Counted from the stretch's first letter, positions 40,376 through 48,292 are shown. The stretch is DNA of 64,000 nt from Pseudomonas helvetica (GCF_039908645.1 NZ_CP150917.1:5281501-5345500), one strand, 5' to 3'. Numbers and translations are program-made. The notes: generated from the sequence alone by a model not told the origin.

Positions 40376-40512
40376 GCAGATGCTCCTTACTCGCAAATTG
40401 GAGCCATCTTTTGCCATTTCCACACGGCAAATAGGTGGCGGCTATACGTGGGGTGGAAAACGGGACAGTAGGACCCCGGTCAGACCGAAGTCTGCCCACG
40501 CACAGCCGCCAT
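40376..40512 (-). ncRNA. Structured 5' leader of the DUF6124 gene, copy 1
   Basis: Three parts are shared with copy 2. A CAGAC-TTCG-GTCTG hairpin with a UUCG tetraloop lies at 40481-40494. A 7-bp stem has arms at 40417-40423 and 40453-40459 with a 29-base loop. GGCTCC at 40400-40405 can pair with the ribosome site at 40382-40388. Three base pairs of the 7-bp stem change on both sides between copies, which supports a real RNA fold. A ten-codon reading frame (ATG at 40510-40512) precedes it. Probably a cis-regulatory element. Confidence 0.6.
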
Positions 40513-40685
40513 GACGCTTTTCTTGCCGACGAGAGAATACATCGGCAACGATTGCGGTGGTGAGGCTATACGCCTACTGAGATTCCAGGTTTCCACACCT
40601 GATCGCTGATTTTGCAGCGACAGCAAAAGGTTAGGCGCAGCCCCAAACCCAGCGCAACCGCCACAACTCGTCGGAACATTCGTCC

Positions 40686-40814
40686 TCATGCCCTTGGCTG
40701 ACAGCGCTTTTTGTAGGAGTCGCTGGTGTTGTAAACATTAATGTCGGCATGCCAACGAATCGGATCATCCCTACACCCGTCACCGAATCGCCCGGCATCG
40801 TTTCCTGAGTCCAC
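40686..40814 (-). CDS. Possible 42-residue small protein in the toxin promoter region, copy 1
   Basis: A minus-strand frame from a GTG at 40814 reads through CRDDPIRWHADINVYNTSDS and ends KKRCQPRA. Composition is protein-like and the frame is kept in copy 2 (43413-43541). However, of the few base differences between copies more change an amino acid than are silent, and no good ribosome site is seen. It may instead be a conserved non-coding leader or gene remnant. Confidence 0.25.
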   Translation of the reverse strand: MDSGNDAGRFGDGCRDDPIRWHADINVYNTSDSYKKRCQPRA

Positions 40815-40853
40815 TCGCCACAGTCGCCTGTTTCCACAGAACGGGACACGGGC

Positions 40854-42194
40854 GTGACCAAACTCATCCCCAAAAGCCAACTCGCCGGCCAGCGCGGCCG
40901 GGTGCTCGACAGCAGCCAGGCGGCCTACGACCTGCGCCAGGCCCTGAGTTCTCCAGACAATCTGCAAGGCTTCGACGATTTGTTGGATGCAGTCGGCGCC
41001 CATCGCTCCAACTACATGCAGGCGGTCCATCAGAAAAAACTCATCGACGCTGTCAGCAGCGGAGACTGGGTGATGGTGGCACCACGCGTCGCCCCCGATA
41101 ACGGCGGCGCCTCGTGGAATGCGTACAAGCCTAAATCCGAACCGCCACCGGCGCAGCATCTGGTCGAAGAACACGCCTTCACTCTGCCCCAACCGGTCGA
41201 ATCAGGGTTTCACGTCATCCAGCGGCCGATGAGTCTCGAAACACTGGAACGCTCACTGTACGAAAACCCGCCCAACGATGCCTTGCGCAAAGTGTTCCGC
41301 TCGCTCAACCGGCATCTCGGCGAACAGGTGAAGCCCGGGCAGATGGTGATCTTCAGCGACCCTCGGCATTACATGTGTCGCCGGGAGGAGGCGCAATTGA
41401 TGATCGCTGCAAATAAGGTCAACGAAGCGCTCAAGGATCTTAGCGATGAAGAAGCTTCGTTCATGGTTGAGCATCATGAGGTGATTGAGCCGTTTCTTGA
41501 GGTGTCGGCGGGGTCGTTGGGTGTGGCTTCTTTCATGATCGGGCAACATCTGGAAACGCTGAAAATCACACTGAAACACTTCGAGGAGCTGCATCAACAG
41601 CACTACCGCCAATACGGTCACCTGCACTCACCAGAGTTCTTTGCCCAACGCAAACGCCTGATGGCAAAGCTGGATGCCAGTCTGGGACCTTTGGTGCGCA
41701 AGGGCATCGGAATTCCAGATCATCCCAAGCTCAAACGTGCGCTGGGGCTGTCGTCTCGTAGAACGATTCACCATTGGAATAAGGCAGGAGCGCCGGCGCA
41801 GTTGCCGGGTTATGCCACGAACATTGAAGGAGTAGCACGGGCCGCGAGGTTCATGCAGGCAGGAGGATATGTCGGCATCGGCTTAGCGACAGGGGCCTCA
41901 GCTATGCGAATCAATGAAGTCTGTCGCACCGGAACCGACGAAGAGTGCCGGAAGGTGAAAGTCATAGAAGGAGGAAAGTTGGCCGGCAACGTTGGAGGCT
42001 CAGCCATCGCGGGTGCTTATGCCGCACCTGTCACAATGGAGTATTGTGCGGGTTTGGCGCTGAAAACTCGCGGAATTGGAGGCGTAATATGCGTCTTGGT
42101 TTTAAGTGGCGCGACAGCATCTGTTGGAGGAAATCTAGGCTCGAAAGCCCTGGAATCCGCCAGTGAAATCATTTACGAAGCTACAACGCCATGA
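40854..42194 (+). CDS. Putative pore-forming toxin, copy 1
   Basis: 446 residues, family not recognised. No signal peptide. The N-terminal region (1-75; SSQAAYDLRQALSSPDNLQG to SGDWVMVAPR) is soluble and may be a delivery or adaptor part. A helical middle (about 135-315) follows. The last 120 residues contain several Gly/Ala-rich hydrophobic stretches with cysteines, suited to membrane insertion. The GTG at 40854 is the only available start, since an in-frame stop lies 16 codons upstream. Its stop overlaps the next gene (ATGA). Toxin identity is inferred from the hydrophobic tail, the coupled membrane partner and C-terminal divergence between copies. Confidence 0.65.
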   Translation: MTKLIPKSQLAGQRGRVLDSSQAAYDLRQALSSPDNLQGFDDLLDAVGAHRSNYMQAVHQKKLIDAVSSGDWVMVAPRVAPDNGGASWNAYKPKSEPPPAQHLVEEHAFTLPQPVESGFHVIQRPMSLETLERSLYENPPNDALRKVFRSLNRHLGEQVKPGQMVIFSDPRHYMCRREEAQLMIAANKVNEALKDLSDEEASFMVEHHEVIEPFLEVSAGSLGVASFMIGQHLETLKITLKHFEELHQQHYRQYGHLHSPEFFAQRKRLMAKLDASLGPLVRKGIGIPDHPKLKRALGLSSRRTIHHWNKAGAPAQLPGYATNIEGVARAARFMQAGGYVGIGLATGASAMRINEVCRTGTDEECRKVKVIEGGKLAGNVGGSAIAGAYAAPVTMEYCAGLALKTRGIGGVICVLVLSGATASVGGNLGSKALESASEIIYEATTP

Positions 42195-42568
42195 ATGAAG
42201 CGAAGTTGCTTTACGCGGCTGTTGCTGTTGTCTTGTTCACGCTGATTTTTATCAACTTGGCCGTCATGGCGTACGTGAGCCTTTTCAAACTCGACGAAAT
42301 TGAGTCTCACCTCACGCACTGTTATCTCGTTCAAAGCAACCGCCGGGATATGGGCAATGGCTTATACGGCCGCAGGTACAGACTCAGGCAAATCACTGCA
42401 ATACTTCGCGGGCGCGCTTCTGTGTTGCTAATAAACAACCCGCAGGCACTTGAAGACATCAGGCGCTTTCCCCCGCATCTACGACGCTGGGTCATTATTC
42501 CGTTTCGAATGGCGGCTTTTTCTTTCGGCGGTGTACTTGTTCTAGGGGTATTGAGCGAATGCCTATAG
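42191..42568 (+). CDS. Probable membrane immunity protein, copy 1
   Basis: 125 residues with one hydrophobic helix at each end (about 8-30 and 105-123) and a charged centre. Shared motifs with the three genes further on are FKLDEIESH after the first helix and FPPHLRRWVIIP before the second. Four-base overlap with the toxin stop. The pattern is typical of immunity proteins that block a pore former in the inner membrane. Confidence 0.62.
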   Translation: MNEAKLLYAAVAVVLFTLIFINLAVMAYVSLFKLDEIESHLTHCYLVQSNRRDMGNGLYGRRYRLRQITAILRGRASVLLINNPQALEDIRRFPPHLRRWVIIPFRMAAFSFGGVLVLGVLSECL

Positions 42569-42592
42569 AAGCCGAATCATCGTATGGGTCCC

Positions 42593-42677
42593 GCACCGGT
42601 CACTCCGGATGTCGAAGCCGGCACCAGCCAGGTCAACATGACCGCCGATGGCTCGATTGAAGTGTTGATGCCTTGAA
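42593..42677 (+). pseudogene. Duplicated 3' remnant of the SIMPL gene
   Basis: 85 bases matching the last 84 or so bases of the SIMPL gene including its stop (CCGATGGCTCGATTGAAGTG and TTGATGCCTTGA). It has no start or upstream coding part. It marks the junction of the tandem duplication. Confidence 0.92.
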
Positions 42678-42722
42678 GTTGAGGTGGGTCAGCCAGCCTT
42701 CCGCTGACTGACCCACTGCGCC

Positions 42723-43110
42723 CTACTTGACCTGGTACTCCGCTGGCTCCGGCACATCGAAATCATCCAGCGCCCTGTCCACCAGCAACTGCACGCCATC
42801 CACCAGCCGACAAATCGCCAGCGCCACATGGCGCCGCGAACCTTCGATCTCGAACGCCAGGTCGGCGGCCATGACTTTCACCGACGCCAGGTCTTCCGAG
42901 GCATTGGCCAACAGGCTTTCAGTGCCCACCTCAGGGGCGACACTGAATAACCGGTCGGAACGCAAATCGCTGAAGCGCAGTTTGGCGAGCGTCGGTTTCA
43001 GGTAGTGATCCAGTGCCCGGTGGGCAGCATCGTGGATGCTTTTTGGAATCAAGGGATTCGTACGGGGAAACGTCGTCGGGTGCGGGGGGATCGGGGATTA
43101 ACTTGTCCAT
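42723..43110 (-). pseudogene. DUF6124-type gene, copy 2, frameshifted
   Basis: The sequence matches copy 1 closely from the MDKLIPDPPAPDDVSPYESL start at 43110, but near 43027-43035 one extra base turns the SKKLHDAAH reading into SKKHPRCC and shifts the frame. The remaining two-thirds continues intact in another frame to the original stop. It is therefore broken unless a sequencing error or recoding is involved. Confidence 0.85.
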
Positions 43111-43250
43111 GTGAATACTCCACTCATTTTGGGAGCCATCTCTTGCCGATCTCACTCGGCGAAGGGGTGGCAGCTGTGTGCGGTGTGAGATTACCGGGAG
43201 TAGAACCGGCCAGACCGAAGTCTGCCCGCACACAGTCGCCATAAAGCATT
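43111..43250 (-). ncRNA. Structured 5' leader of the DUF6124 gene, copy 2
   Basis: Has the same elements as copy 1: UUCG hairpin at 43211-43224, a 7-bp stem with arms 43149-43155 and 43185-43191 and the same 29-base loop, and GGCTCC opposite the ribosome site. The stem sequence is ATCTCAC/GTGAGAT here against TTTCCAC/GTGGAAA in copy 1, so pairing is kept although the bases differ. Confidence 0.58.
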
Positions 43251-43412
43251 GCGAACAGCGGATAAGCTGGCGGCAATTATGGTAGTACTGGCACTCGATT
43301 CATACTCTTTGCCGGGATCTCACACCCGTTCGCTGAGTTTTCAGCGACAGCAAAAGGTTAGGCGCAGCCCCAAACCCAGCGCAACCGCCACAACTCGTCG
43401 GAACATTCGTCC

Positions 43413-43541
43413 TCATGCCTTCGGCTGACAGCGCTTTTTGTAGGAGTCGCTGGTGTTGTAAACGTTAATGTCGGCATGCCAACGAATCGGATCATCCCTA
43501 CACTCTTCACCGAATCGCCCGGCATCATTTCCTGAGTCCAC
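43413..43541 (-). CDS. Possible 42-residue small protein, copy 2
   Basis: Same minus-strand frame as 40686-40814, ending KKRCQPKA, with three substitutions in the 42 residues. Support is weak for the same reasons: no clear ribosome site and more replacement than silent changes. Confidence 0.22.
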   Translation of the reverse strand: MDSGNDAGRFGEECRDDPIRWHADINVYNTSDSYKKRCQPKA

Positions 43542-43580
43542 TCGCCACAGTCGCCCGTTTCCACGGAACGGGACACGGGC

Positions 43581-44921
43581 GTGACCAAACTCATCCCCAA
43601 AAGCCAACTCGCCGGCCAGCGCGGCCAGGTGCTCGACAGCAGCCAGGCGGCCTACGACCTGCGCCAGGCCCTGAGTTCTCCAGACAATCTGCAAGGCTTC
43701 GACGACCTGCTGAGCTCCGTCGGCGCCCATCGCTCCAACTACATGCAGGCGGTCCATCAGAAAAAACTCATCGACGCTGTCAGCAGCGGAGACTGGGTGA
43801 TGGTGGCACCACGCGTCGCCCCCGATAACGGCGGCGCCTCGTGGAACGCCTTCAAGCCCAAACCCGAACCGCCACCAGCACAGCACCTGGTCGAGGACCA
43901 CGCATTCACCCTGCCGCAGCCGGCCGAGTCCGGGTTTCACATCATCCAGCGGCCTATGAGTCTCGAAACACTGGAACGCTCGCTGTACGAAAACCCGCCC
44001 AGCGATGCCTTGCGCAAAGTGTTCCGCTCGCTCAACCGCCATCTCGGCGAACAGGTGAAGCCCGGGCAAATGGTGATCTTCAGCGATTCCAGGCATTACA
44101 TGTGTCGCCGGGAGGAGGCGCAATTGATGATCGCTGCAGATAAGGTCAACGAAGCGCTCAAGGACCTGAGCGATGAAGAAGCTTCGTTCATGGTTGAGCA
44201 TCATGAAGTGATAGAACCGTTTTTAGGTGTCGCCTCAGGAGCGCTGGGTGTAGCGTCCTTCATGGTTGGCCAGCATCTGGAAACGTTGCGAAACACCCTC
44301 ACCGAGCTTGAGCGTTTACATCAGGAACAGTACCGGCAATACGGCCACCTGAAATCCCCCGGCTTTTTTGCGCAGCGTAAGCGACTCATGGCGAAACTGG
44401 ATGCCAGTTTGGGACCTTTGATGCGTAAGGCTACGGGCATCCCGGATCACCCCAAACTCAAACGTGCGTTAGGACTATCCACTCGTCGAACGGTTCATCA
44501 TTGGAGCAAAGCTGGCGCACCGACTCAGTTGCCAGGTTATGCCACTCATATCGAGGGTGTTGCGCGAGCCTCGAAGTACATGAAAGCGGGTGGTTATGTG
44601 GCGATTGGTTTGGGTGCTAGTGCTGCGGCGATGAAAATTCATGAAACGTGTCGTACAGGAAGAGAGGACCAGTGCAGGCAGGTTCGGTTTGTGGAAGGTG
44701 GGAAACTTGCTGGCAATATTGCGGGTGGCGCTCTCGCGAGTGCTATTGCTCCCGCTGTAGCCAAGGGGACATGTTTAGCCATTGGCGTTGGTACAGGTGG
44801 GGTCGGCGGCGTTGGCTGTATGTTGCTGGTAAGTGGGTTTCTCGCAGCAGGACTAGGGGATCTTGGCGCAGCGAGTGGCGAGCGTTTGGGTGAAGCTTTG
44901 TATGAGAGGACCGAACCATGA
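43581..44921 (+). CDS. Putative pore-forming toxin, copy 2
   Basis: 446 residues, the same length as copy 1. Residues 1 to about 210 differ at few positions from copy 1. Divergence rises after residue 215 and is strongest in the last 110, where the hydrophobic Gly-rich segments are kept but many residues change (VGTGGVGGVGCMLLVSGFLA here, RGIGGVICVLVLSGATASVG in copy 1). GTG start and ATGA overlap with the following gene are conserved. Interpretation as a toxin is inferred as for copy 1. Confidence 0.65.
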   Translation: MTKLIPKSQLAGQRGQVLDSSQAAYDLRQALSSPDNLQGFDDLLSSVGAHRSNYMQAVHQKKLIDAVSSGDWVMVAPRVAPDNGGASWNAFKPKPEPPPAQHLVEDHAFTLPQPAESGFHIIQRPMSLETLERSLYENPPSDALRKVFRSLNRHLGEQVKPGQMVIFSDSRHYMCRREEAQLMIAADKVNEALKDLSDEEASFMVEHHEVIEPFLGVASGALGVASFMVGQHLETLRNTLTELERLHQEQYRQYGHLKSPGFFAQRKRLMAKLDASLGPLMRKATGIPDHPKLKRALGLSTRRTVHHWSKAGAPTQLPGYATHIEGVARASKYMKAGGYVAIGLGASAAAMKIHETCRTGREDQCRQVRFVEGGKLAGNIAGGALASAIAPAVAKGTCLAIGVGTGGVGGVGCMLLVSGFLAAGLGDLGAASGERLGEALYERTEP

Positions 44922-45289
44922 CACTTGATCTGCTGATAGTTTTTTCCGCAGGGCCACTTTTTATATTGACAATACTCAACTATGCATTCTGCGCTTATGT
45001 AGCCACTCACAAACTTGAGGAAATGGAGAGCCACTTCGAGCATTCCATATTTGTCTCCCGCTATCACAGCAATTCCTACCGCTCAATCATCCGCCGAGTC
45101 GGCTGTTTGGGAACAGTTTGGGCGGTGCTTGTATTCAAACATCTGCGAAATCTCGACCCTGGCTCAATCGAAGGGGTTAACCACTTCCCCAAGCATTTGC
45201 GAGCTTGGGTCATTATTCCTGGCCACATCAACGCGTTTTGCACGATCTGGCTGGTGGCAATCGGGGCATGGAGCAGGTTTATACTGTAG
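44918..45289 (+). CDS. Probable membrane immunity protein, copy 2a
   Basis: 123 residues, two-helix layout. Keeps HKLEEMESH and FPKHLRAWVIIP but is otherwise very different from the protein at 42191. Four-base overlap with toxin 2. Markedly richer in A/T than the core genes around it. Confidence 0.62.
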   Translation: MTLDLLIVFSAGPLFILTILNYAFCAYVATHKLEEMESHFEHSIFVSRYHSNSYRSIIRRVGCLGTVWAVLVFKHLRNLDPGSIEGVNHFPKHLRAWVIIPGHINAFCTIWLVAIGAWSRFIL

Positions 45290-45336
45290 TCACTACTCAA
45301 AACTTGTTTTGCGATGAATGATATAAGGTTTGAATT

Positions 45337-45714
45337 ATGGAACTTAACCAAATAGTAGACCTATCTGGCCTTCTGCTTTTCGCACTGTTTTTTCTGAACA
45401 ACGCATTTATGGTATATATCGCGACCTACAAGCTCAAAGAGATACAAAGTCACTATCAAAAGTCCCGCCTGGTCGCGTCTCACCGAGGTGACACCAGTAC
45501 TCCGATCATCCTCAGAACCGGAAATCCAGTGTTGATATGGTCACTATTGGTGTTCAAATTTTTCCGCAAAATGGACCCAGACTCAATCGAGGAAGTAAAG
45601 CGCTTCCCAAGAAGCCTGCGGCCCTGGGTCATTATTCCTGGTCACATCAATGCGTGTTGCATCGCCTGGGGAGTTGGAGTTTTAGTTTGGATCAACATTA
45701 AGGGCTACTTGTGA
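45337..45714 (+). CDS. Probable membrane immunity protein, copy 2b
   Basis: 125 residues, closest to the preceding protein (YKLKEIQSH, FPRSLRPWVIIPGHINA). It has no toxin partner of its own in the window and so may be an orphan immunity gene kept against related toxins. Overlaps the next gene by four bases (GTGA). Confidence 0.6.
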   Translation: MELNQIVDLSGLLLFALFFLNNAFMVYIATYKLKEIQSHYQKSRLVASHRGDTSTPIILRTGNPVLIWSLLVFKFFRKMDPDSIEEVKRFPRSLRPWVIIPGHINACCIAWGVGVLVWINIKGYL

Positions 45715-46505
45715 TAGCTCTGCCCATTGATCACATTCAACTCACTTTATGGACAATTGTTTTTCTTCTGATTTTTCTCAGCCAGGCAATCATATTGTTT
45801 GCCGCCTGCTTCAAGCTCGATCACATTGAAAAACACTTCATCGCATCTCATCTCGTGAGCATCAATCGAAACAGTGTAGGCAACGGTCTGTTTGGACGGA
45901 TGAACAGACTAAGACTGATAGGCGCGTTAACAGGCAGTTTCTATCAGCATCAGATGTTGGACCCCTATGCATTTATGGAAGCTGAAATCCTGCCAAGGCG
46001 TCTAAGAAAATGGGCAGAGATTCCAAAAAACCTGATACGCATTGCGATGACCAGCGCTGGACTCCTCTTGCTCTGGGACGGCTTGCTGTATATGCGCACA
46101 ACAATTGCCAGCCCAATGGGCGAGCTGAAATTGCTCTACACAGCCATATTGAGTGCCTTTCTTGCCTTGACGCTGATGATTTTATTGCTGCGGGTATACA
46201 TCAGCTTTTTCAAACTGGAAGAACTTGAATCACACCTCAGCAACTCCTACTTCGTAGGCCGCAATCTCCGAGTAATGGGTAATGGGGTGTACGGCCGTAG
46301 CTACCGCCTGAGCCACCTCTCGATAATGCTGCACGCGAAAGATTCATTTCTGCAGAGAAGCGACCCGCACTCTATCGATGACATCAAGCGCTTTCCCCCG
46401 CACCTACGACGTTGGGTCGTTATTTCACATCGAATGGTTGCCTATTCATTCTTCGGCTTTTTTGCCCTATGGGGATGGGGGAAGTACTCCGGACTGCTGG
46501 GCTGA
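45711..46505 (+). CDS. Fused double immunity-type membrane protein
   Basis: 264 residues from a GTG start. Two immunity units lie in one chain: residues 1 to about 125 (FKLDHIEKH, LPRRLRKWAEIP) and about 136-264 (MGELKLLYTAIL, FKLEELESH, FPPHLRRWVVIS). The second unit is most like the copy 1 protein at 42191 rather than its neighbours. The internal ATG at 46116 lacks a ribosome site, so a true fusion is more likely than two genes. It has four predicted helices. Confidence 0.6.
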   Translation: MIALPIDHIQLTLWTIVFLLIFLSQAIILFAACFKLDHIEKHFIASHLVSINRNSVGNGLFGRMNRLRLIGALTGSFYQHQMLDPYAFMEAEILPRRLRKWAEIPKNLIRIAMTSAGLLLLWDGLLYMRTTIASPMGELKLLYTAILSAFLALTLMILLLRVYISFFKLEELESHLSNSYFVGRNLRVMGNGVYGRSYRLSHLSIMLHAKDSFLQRSDPHSIDDIKRFPPHLRRWVVISHRMVAYSFFGFFALWGWGKYSGLLG

Positions 46506-46648
46506 GCCGCGGACCACACACGTCTAAGGCCAACAACCCGCCGTGTATGCCATAACAGAGGGGTCCCCCTAACAAACTGATATTTCCGCGCTCCCCGTCA
46601 ACAACGCTACTCTCCAGAAAAAGCCGCCGCCAAACCCTCGGGGACTCC

Positions 46649-48250
46649 ATGGATAGAACCACCGTCAAACCGCTTCTGCTTGCCCTCACCCTCGCCACCA
46701 TCGCCCCATTCGCCCAGGCCGCGACGACCCTGGTCTACTGCTCCGAAGCCAGTCCTGCCGGGTTCGACCCGAGCCAGTACACCAGCGGCACGGATTTCGA
46801 TGCCTCGGCGGAAACAGTCTTCAACCGCCTGACGCAGTTCAAACGTGGTGGCACCGAAGTCGAGCCAGGGTTGGCAACGAGTTGGGACGTCTCCAAAGAC
46901 GGCCTGACCTACACTTTCCACCTGCGTGACGGGGTGAAGTTTCATACCACCGACTACTTCACGCCGAGCCGCGATTTCAACGCGGACGATGTGCTGTTCA
47001 CCTTCCAGCGCTTGCTCGACCCCGCCAACCCATTTCGCAAGGCCTACCCCGCCGAGTCGCCGTACTTCACCGACATGGGCCTGAACACCACGATCAAGAG
47101 TGTTGACAAGGTCGACGAACACACCGTGCGCTTCAGCCTGAACAACATCGACGCCGCGTTTGTGCAGAACCTGGCGATGAGCTTCGCCTCGATCCAGTCC
47201 GCCGAGTACGCCGACAAGTTGCTCAAAGAAGGCAAAGCCGCTGACCTAAATCAGAAGCCGGTCGGTACCGGACCCTTTGTGTTCAAGCGTTATCAGAAGG
47301 ACTCGCAGATCCGCTACAGCGCCAACCGCGCCTACTGGAAACCCGAGGACGTAAAACTCGACAACCTGATTTTCTCGATCACCCCGGACGCCGCCGTGCG
47401 CCTGCAAAAGCTCAAGACCGGCGAGTGCCAGGTCAGCGGTTATCCGCGACCGGCCGACATCGAAGTGATGGAGCAGGACCCGAACCTGCGGGTGCTCAAG
47501 CAAGCCGGATTCAACCTTGGCTTCCTGGCCTACAACGTATCCCACCCACCACTGGACCAGCTCAAGGTTCGCCAGGCGCTGGACATGGCCATCGACAAGC
47601 CGGCGATCATCAAGGCCGTCTATCAAAGCGCCGGACAACTGGCGCAGAACGCCCTGCCGCCAGCGCAATGGTCGTATGACCCGACCATCAAGGACGCGCC
47701 CTACGACCCGACCAAGGCAAAGGCGCTACTAAAAGAAGCAGGGGTTGCACCCGGTACCACTATCAATTTATGGGCAATGACCGTGCAGCGGGCGTCCAAC
47801 CCGAACGCGCGAATGTCGGCACAGATGATTCAGCAGGACTGGGCCAAGGTCGGCATCACGGCCAACATTGTCAGCTATGAATGGGGCGAGTACATCAAGC
47901 GCGCCAAGAACGGCGAGCACGACGCGATGATCTACGGCTGGACCGGCGACAACGGTGACCCGGACAACTGGCTCGGCGTGCTCTACAGCTGCGCCGCCGT
48001 AAAAGGTAGCAACTACGCCAAGTGGTGCGACCCGGCGTACGACAAGCTGGTTCAGCAGGCCAAGGTCTCCACTGACCGTGACGAGCGGGTCAAGCTCTAT
48101 CAACAGGCACAAAAAATCCTTAAGCAACAAGTGCCTATCACACCGATCGCCAACTCGACGGTTTTTCAACCTCTGCGCAAGGAAGTTTCCGACTTCAAGA
48201 TCAGCCCGTTCGGCCTCACACCCTTTTATGGCGTGGGTATAAATAAGTAA
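46649..48250 (+). CDS. dppA1: Dipeptide ABC transporter substrate-binding protein 1 (DppA1-like)
   Basis: 533 residues, SBP family 5. Signal peptide ending PFAQA-ATTLVYC, no lipobox. Family signature near residue 85 (ATSWDVSKDGLTYTFHLRDG) and the YEWGEYIKRAKNGEHDAMIYGWTGDNGDPDNW stretch in the C-terminal half. It captures peptides in the periplasm for DppBCDF. Matches the first of four binding-protein genes in the P. aeruginosa dpp locus; here it directly follows the toxin array. Confidence 0.9.
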   Translation: MDRTTVKPLLLALTLATIAPFAQAATTLVYCSEASPAGFDPSQYTSGTDFDASAETVFNRLTQFKRGGTEVEPGLATSWDVSKDGLTYTFHLRDGVKFHTTDYFTPSRDFNADDVLFTFQRLLDPANPFRKAYPAESPYFTDMGLNTTIKSVDKVDEHTVRFSLNNIDAAFVQNLAMSFASIQSAEYADKLLKEGKAADLNQKPVGTGPFVFKRYQKDSQIRYSANRAYWKPEDVKLDNLIFSITPDAAVRLQKLKTGECQVSGYPRPADIEVMEQDPNLRVLKQAGFNLGFLAYNVSHPPLDQLKVRQALDMAIDKPAIIKAVYQSAGQLAQNALPPAQWSYDPTIKDAPYDPTKAKALLKEAGVAPGTTINLWAMTVQRASNPNARMSAQMIQQDWAKVGITANIVSYEWGEYIKRAKNGEHDAMIYGWTGDNGDPDNWLGVLYSCAAVKGSNYAKWCDPAYDKLVQQAKVSTDRDERVKLYQQAQKILKQQVPITPIANSTVFQPLRKEVSDFKISPFGLTPFYGVGINK

Positions 48251-48266
48251 CACCACGCTCCGGCCG

Positions 48267-48292
48267 GGTGCGCCAGGCGCCCTGGCCGCACC
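48267..48292 (+). other. Hairpin after dppA1
   Basis: GGTGCG and CGCACC enclose a GC-rich imperfect inner stem (CCAGG/CCTGG). No T-run follows. Likely RNA stability or partial termination element. The rest of the gap to 48508 shows no gene. Confidence 0.4.

Larger units (their letters stand above)
39859..42592. repeat. Tandem duplication, first copy
   Basis: Unit of about 2.7 kb running from the 3' end of the SIMPL gene through the DUF6124 gene, the leader, the toxin and its immunity gene. A second copy begins at 42593 with the matching GCACCGGT...CCGGATGTCGAAGC. Identity is very high in the SIMPL remnant, DUF6124 and the first half of the toxin, and falls in the toxin C-terminus and immunity gene. 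Confidence 0.9.
42593..45290. repeat. Tandem duplication, second copy
   Basis: Starts at the SIMPL remnant and continues through a broken DUF6124 gene, leader, toxin 2 and its first immunity gene. The downstream limit cannot be fixed because the immunity genes have diverged. Two further immunity-type genes follow to 46505. Confidence 0.85.

Noticed and set aside
40631..40873. 80-codon minus-strand frame also present in copy 2 (43358-43600)
   Set aside because: It overlaps the toxin start, and its conservation is explained by the recent duplication. Differences between copies change residues often.
40000..46505. Prophage or insertion sequence as carrier of the toxin array
   Set aside because: No integrase, transposase, terminal inverted repeats or tRNA target was found at either end; the visible mechanism is tandem duplication.
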